Source: Flavobacteriales bacterium UBA4474 (GTDB lineage: Bacteria > Bacteroidota > Bacteroidia > Flavobacteriales_D > Sanyastnellaceae). From it: 16,235 nucleotides of DNA. Shown here in pieces: positions 15,270-16,235 of this stretch. The stretch's first letter is position 1, and every line of letters begins with the position of its first letter. Under the pieces are notes generated by a model. It saw nothing but the letters and a program-made list of their open reading frames with translations. It did not search any database and had not been told where the DNA came from. Made by a program: the position numbers and the translations under genes. The stretch lies in assembly GCA_002389295.1 (NCBI GenBank), contig DGOE01000011.1, forward strand, positions 1 to 16,235, written 5' to 3'.

Positions 15270-16193
15270 ATGTGCACAATAACAACGAGCAGAGCGGGGT
15301 TGAATATCAAACCCCCTGCAATGATGTTAGTATTTATAATGGCGATATTATCGCCACCTGCCTGCTGCGCTCCAACCTCTGCCGCCTCCTTGGACTTACT
15401 CGAGGCCATCGACCGTGGATGGACCTACGAGGCTACCGCAAGTAGCTCCGATGAGGGTACGTCTTTTTTGACCTTGCTCTTGACCAATCCGGGGCCAGAT
15501 GCCCACGTGCTCATCGATGCAGGAACGGCCTTTCACGGTCCCGATGACATCCAGCCCGCGGTGGTGACCGAAGACCTGTTGGTGTATGTTTCTGCGGGAG
15601 CCACAGAAGAGCTGTTCCTGACCAAAGCCTGTGGGTCGGCGGATGCAATGGGGGCGACGAATGGGATGCCCTATGAAGAAGGGGTCGACAAACTGCCCGC
15701 CGAATTGTGCCGCATCCTGGACCGCATGAACGAAGAACTCCCTTCGTCGGCTTCCGCGATCCAGGACCTGGTCTGGGTCTACACCGACGACCATGACTTT
15801 GCCTCGGTATATGTGCCGGAGGAGGAGCAGAAGGCCCTGCTCGATATTCTCAGCAGCGAGGTCCCGGATTTTGAGGACCCCGGCTATGCCGTCAAATACC
15901 GCACACCCGACCCCGACGATGGCGCACGCTTCACGGGAGAGGCCATGGAAGCGCGGTGCACGTTCAATGTGGATATGCCCCGCGCCATGGAGTGCACCGT
16001 GGTGTTGCTGCAACCCGACGGCGAGCGCCTGACACTGCTGTCCGACTTTCACGTATCTCGCGGATACCGCCTGTTCACGTTTACCATTGGGCTTGAGGGG
16101 TATCCGCCGGGAGCGTACACCATGCAGTTGGAAAGCAAGCGCTTTGGCAACACCATCGCATCCCGCGACATCCACCTCCAAGGCCGGGGCTGA
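15270..16193 (+). CDS. Exported protein of unknown function
   Basis: 307 residues from the ATG at 15270. The first 37 residues look like an export signal: R8 and K14, then AMMLVFIMAIL, then PPACCAPTSAA. An alternative start at ATG 15321 would keep the hydrophobic core but lose the positive charges. The body has a beta-rich part (FLTLLLTNPGPDAHVLIDAGTAF), a helical part with a conserved-looking Cys-Gly and DLVWVYTDDHDFASVY, and a C-terminal beta-sandwich ending in YPPGAYTMQLES. The pattern NP-x-V-x-I-x-AGT followed by a Cys and then Q-x-x-VW recalls a group of exported bacterial proteins I cannot name with confidence. No T9SS domain or catalytic motif was seen. The signal region is more AT-rich than the rest of the gene. 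It is divergent from the small membrane-protein gene. Confidence 0.75.
   Translation: MCTITTSRAGLNIKPPAMMLVFIMAILSPPACCAPTSAASLDLLEAIDRGWTYEATASSSDEGTSFLTLLLTNPGPDAHVLIDAGTAFHGPDDIQPAVVTEDLLVYVSAGATEELFLTKACGSADAMGATNGMPYEEGVDKLPAELCRILDRMNEELPSSASAIQDLVWVYTDDHDFASVYVPEEEQKALLDILSSEVPDFEDPGYAVKYRTPDPDDGARFTGEAMEARCTFNVDMPRAMECTVVLLQPDGERLTLLSDFHVSRGYRLFTFTIGLEGYPPGAYTMQLESKRFGNTIASRDIHLQGRG
15340..15356. repeat. Perfect 8-1-8 dyad inside or just after the 5' end of the orphan gene
   Basis: TGGCGATA-T-TATCGCCA is a perfect 17-base dyad within the signal-peptide codons (start 15270 or 15321). It is the longest perfect short-spacer dyad I found in the window and sits in a locally AT-rich stretch. 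It may be an operator overlapping the coding start, or a coding coincidence. Confidence 0.45.
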
Positions 16194-16235
16194 GTCCATT
16201 GATGCATTATTGGTAATTCCACTTCGGGCCTTGAG

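Overview
The window is a GC-rich chromosomal segment from a member of the Bacteroidota. The strongest evidence is two secreted proteins ending in type IX secretion (T9SS) type A sorting domains (the partial gene at the left edge and the phosphoesterase gene at 9563-11932), plus a possible degenerate one at the end of a DUF1028 protein. Lipoprotein signals and sparse Shine-Dalgarno sequences fit the same phylum. I cannot place it below phylum; the high GC content is unusual for marine Flavobacteriales and may indicate a less-studied lineage. No rRNA, tRNA, CRISPR, integrase or transposase was seen, and nothing marks the segment as recently transferred.

Layout, left to right. (1) 1-2057, + strand: the 3' part of a large secreted protein made of HYR/Ig-like repeats with a poly-glycine linker and a T9SS signal. 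(2) 2146-7908, + strand: a two-gene efflux operon, a membrane-fusion protein followed 12 bases later by a 1539-residue protein in which an RND inner-membrane permease is joined in frame to a complete TolC-like outer-membrane factor. Together they encode all three parts of a tripartite pump in two cistrons. (3) 7941-8957, - strand: a secreted DUF1028 protein, convergent with the pump. (4) 9085-9531, + strand: a small orphan lipoprotein. (5) 9563-11932, - strand: a T9SS-exported, purple-acid-phosphatase-like metallophosphoesterase. (6) 11999-13735, + strand: a DEAD-box RNA helicase with a repetitive Lys/Gly/aromatic tail. (7) 13763-14674, + strand: a lipoprotein of the cyanophycinase (peptidase S51) family, 27 bases after the helicase. 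(8) 14687-15124, - strand: a small three-helix membrane protein. (9) 15270-16193, + strand: an unrecognised exported protein preceded by a short region dense in inverted repeats.

The only group that clearly works together is the efflux pair. The rest is a mosaic of single-gene units facing in alternating directions, mostly cell-envelope or exported proteins (adhesin-like surface protein, phosphatase, peptide hydrolase, lipoproteins), plus one housekeeping RNA helicase. The most notable item is the permease-channel fusion: its junction contains a hydrophobic segment that resembles a relic signal peptide and would act as a 13th membrane helix, a topologically sensible way to carry the channel domain into the periplasm. 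Short perfect dyads lie in all three divergent intergenic regions. They are candidate operators, but dyads of this length also occur by chance.
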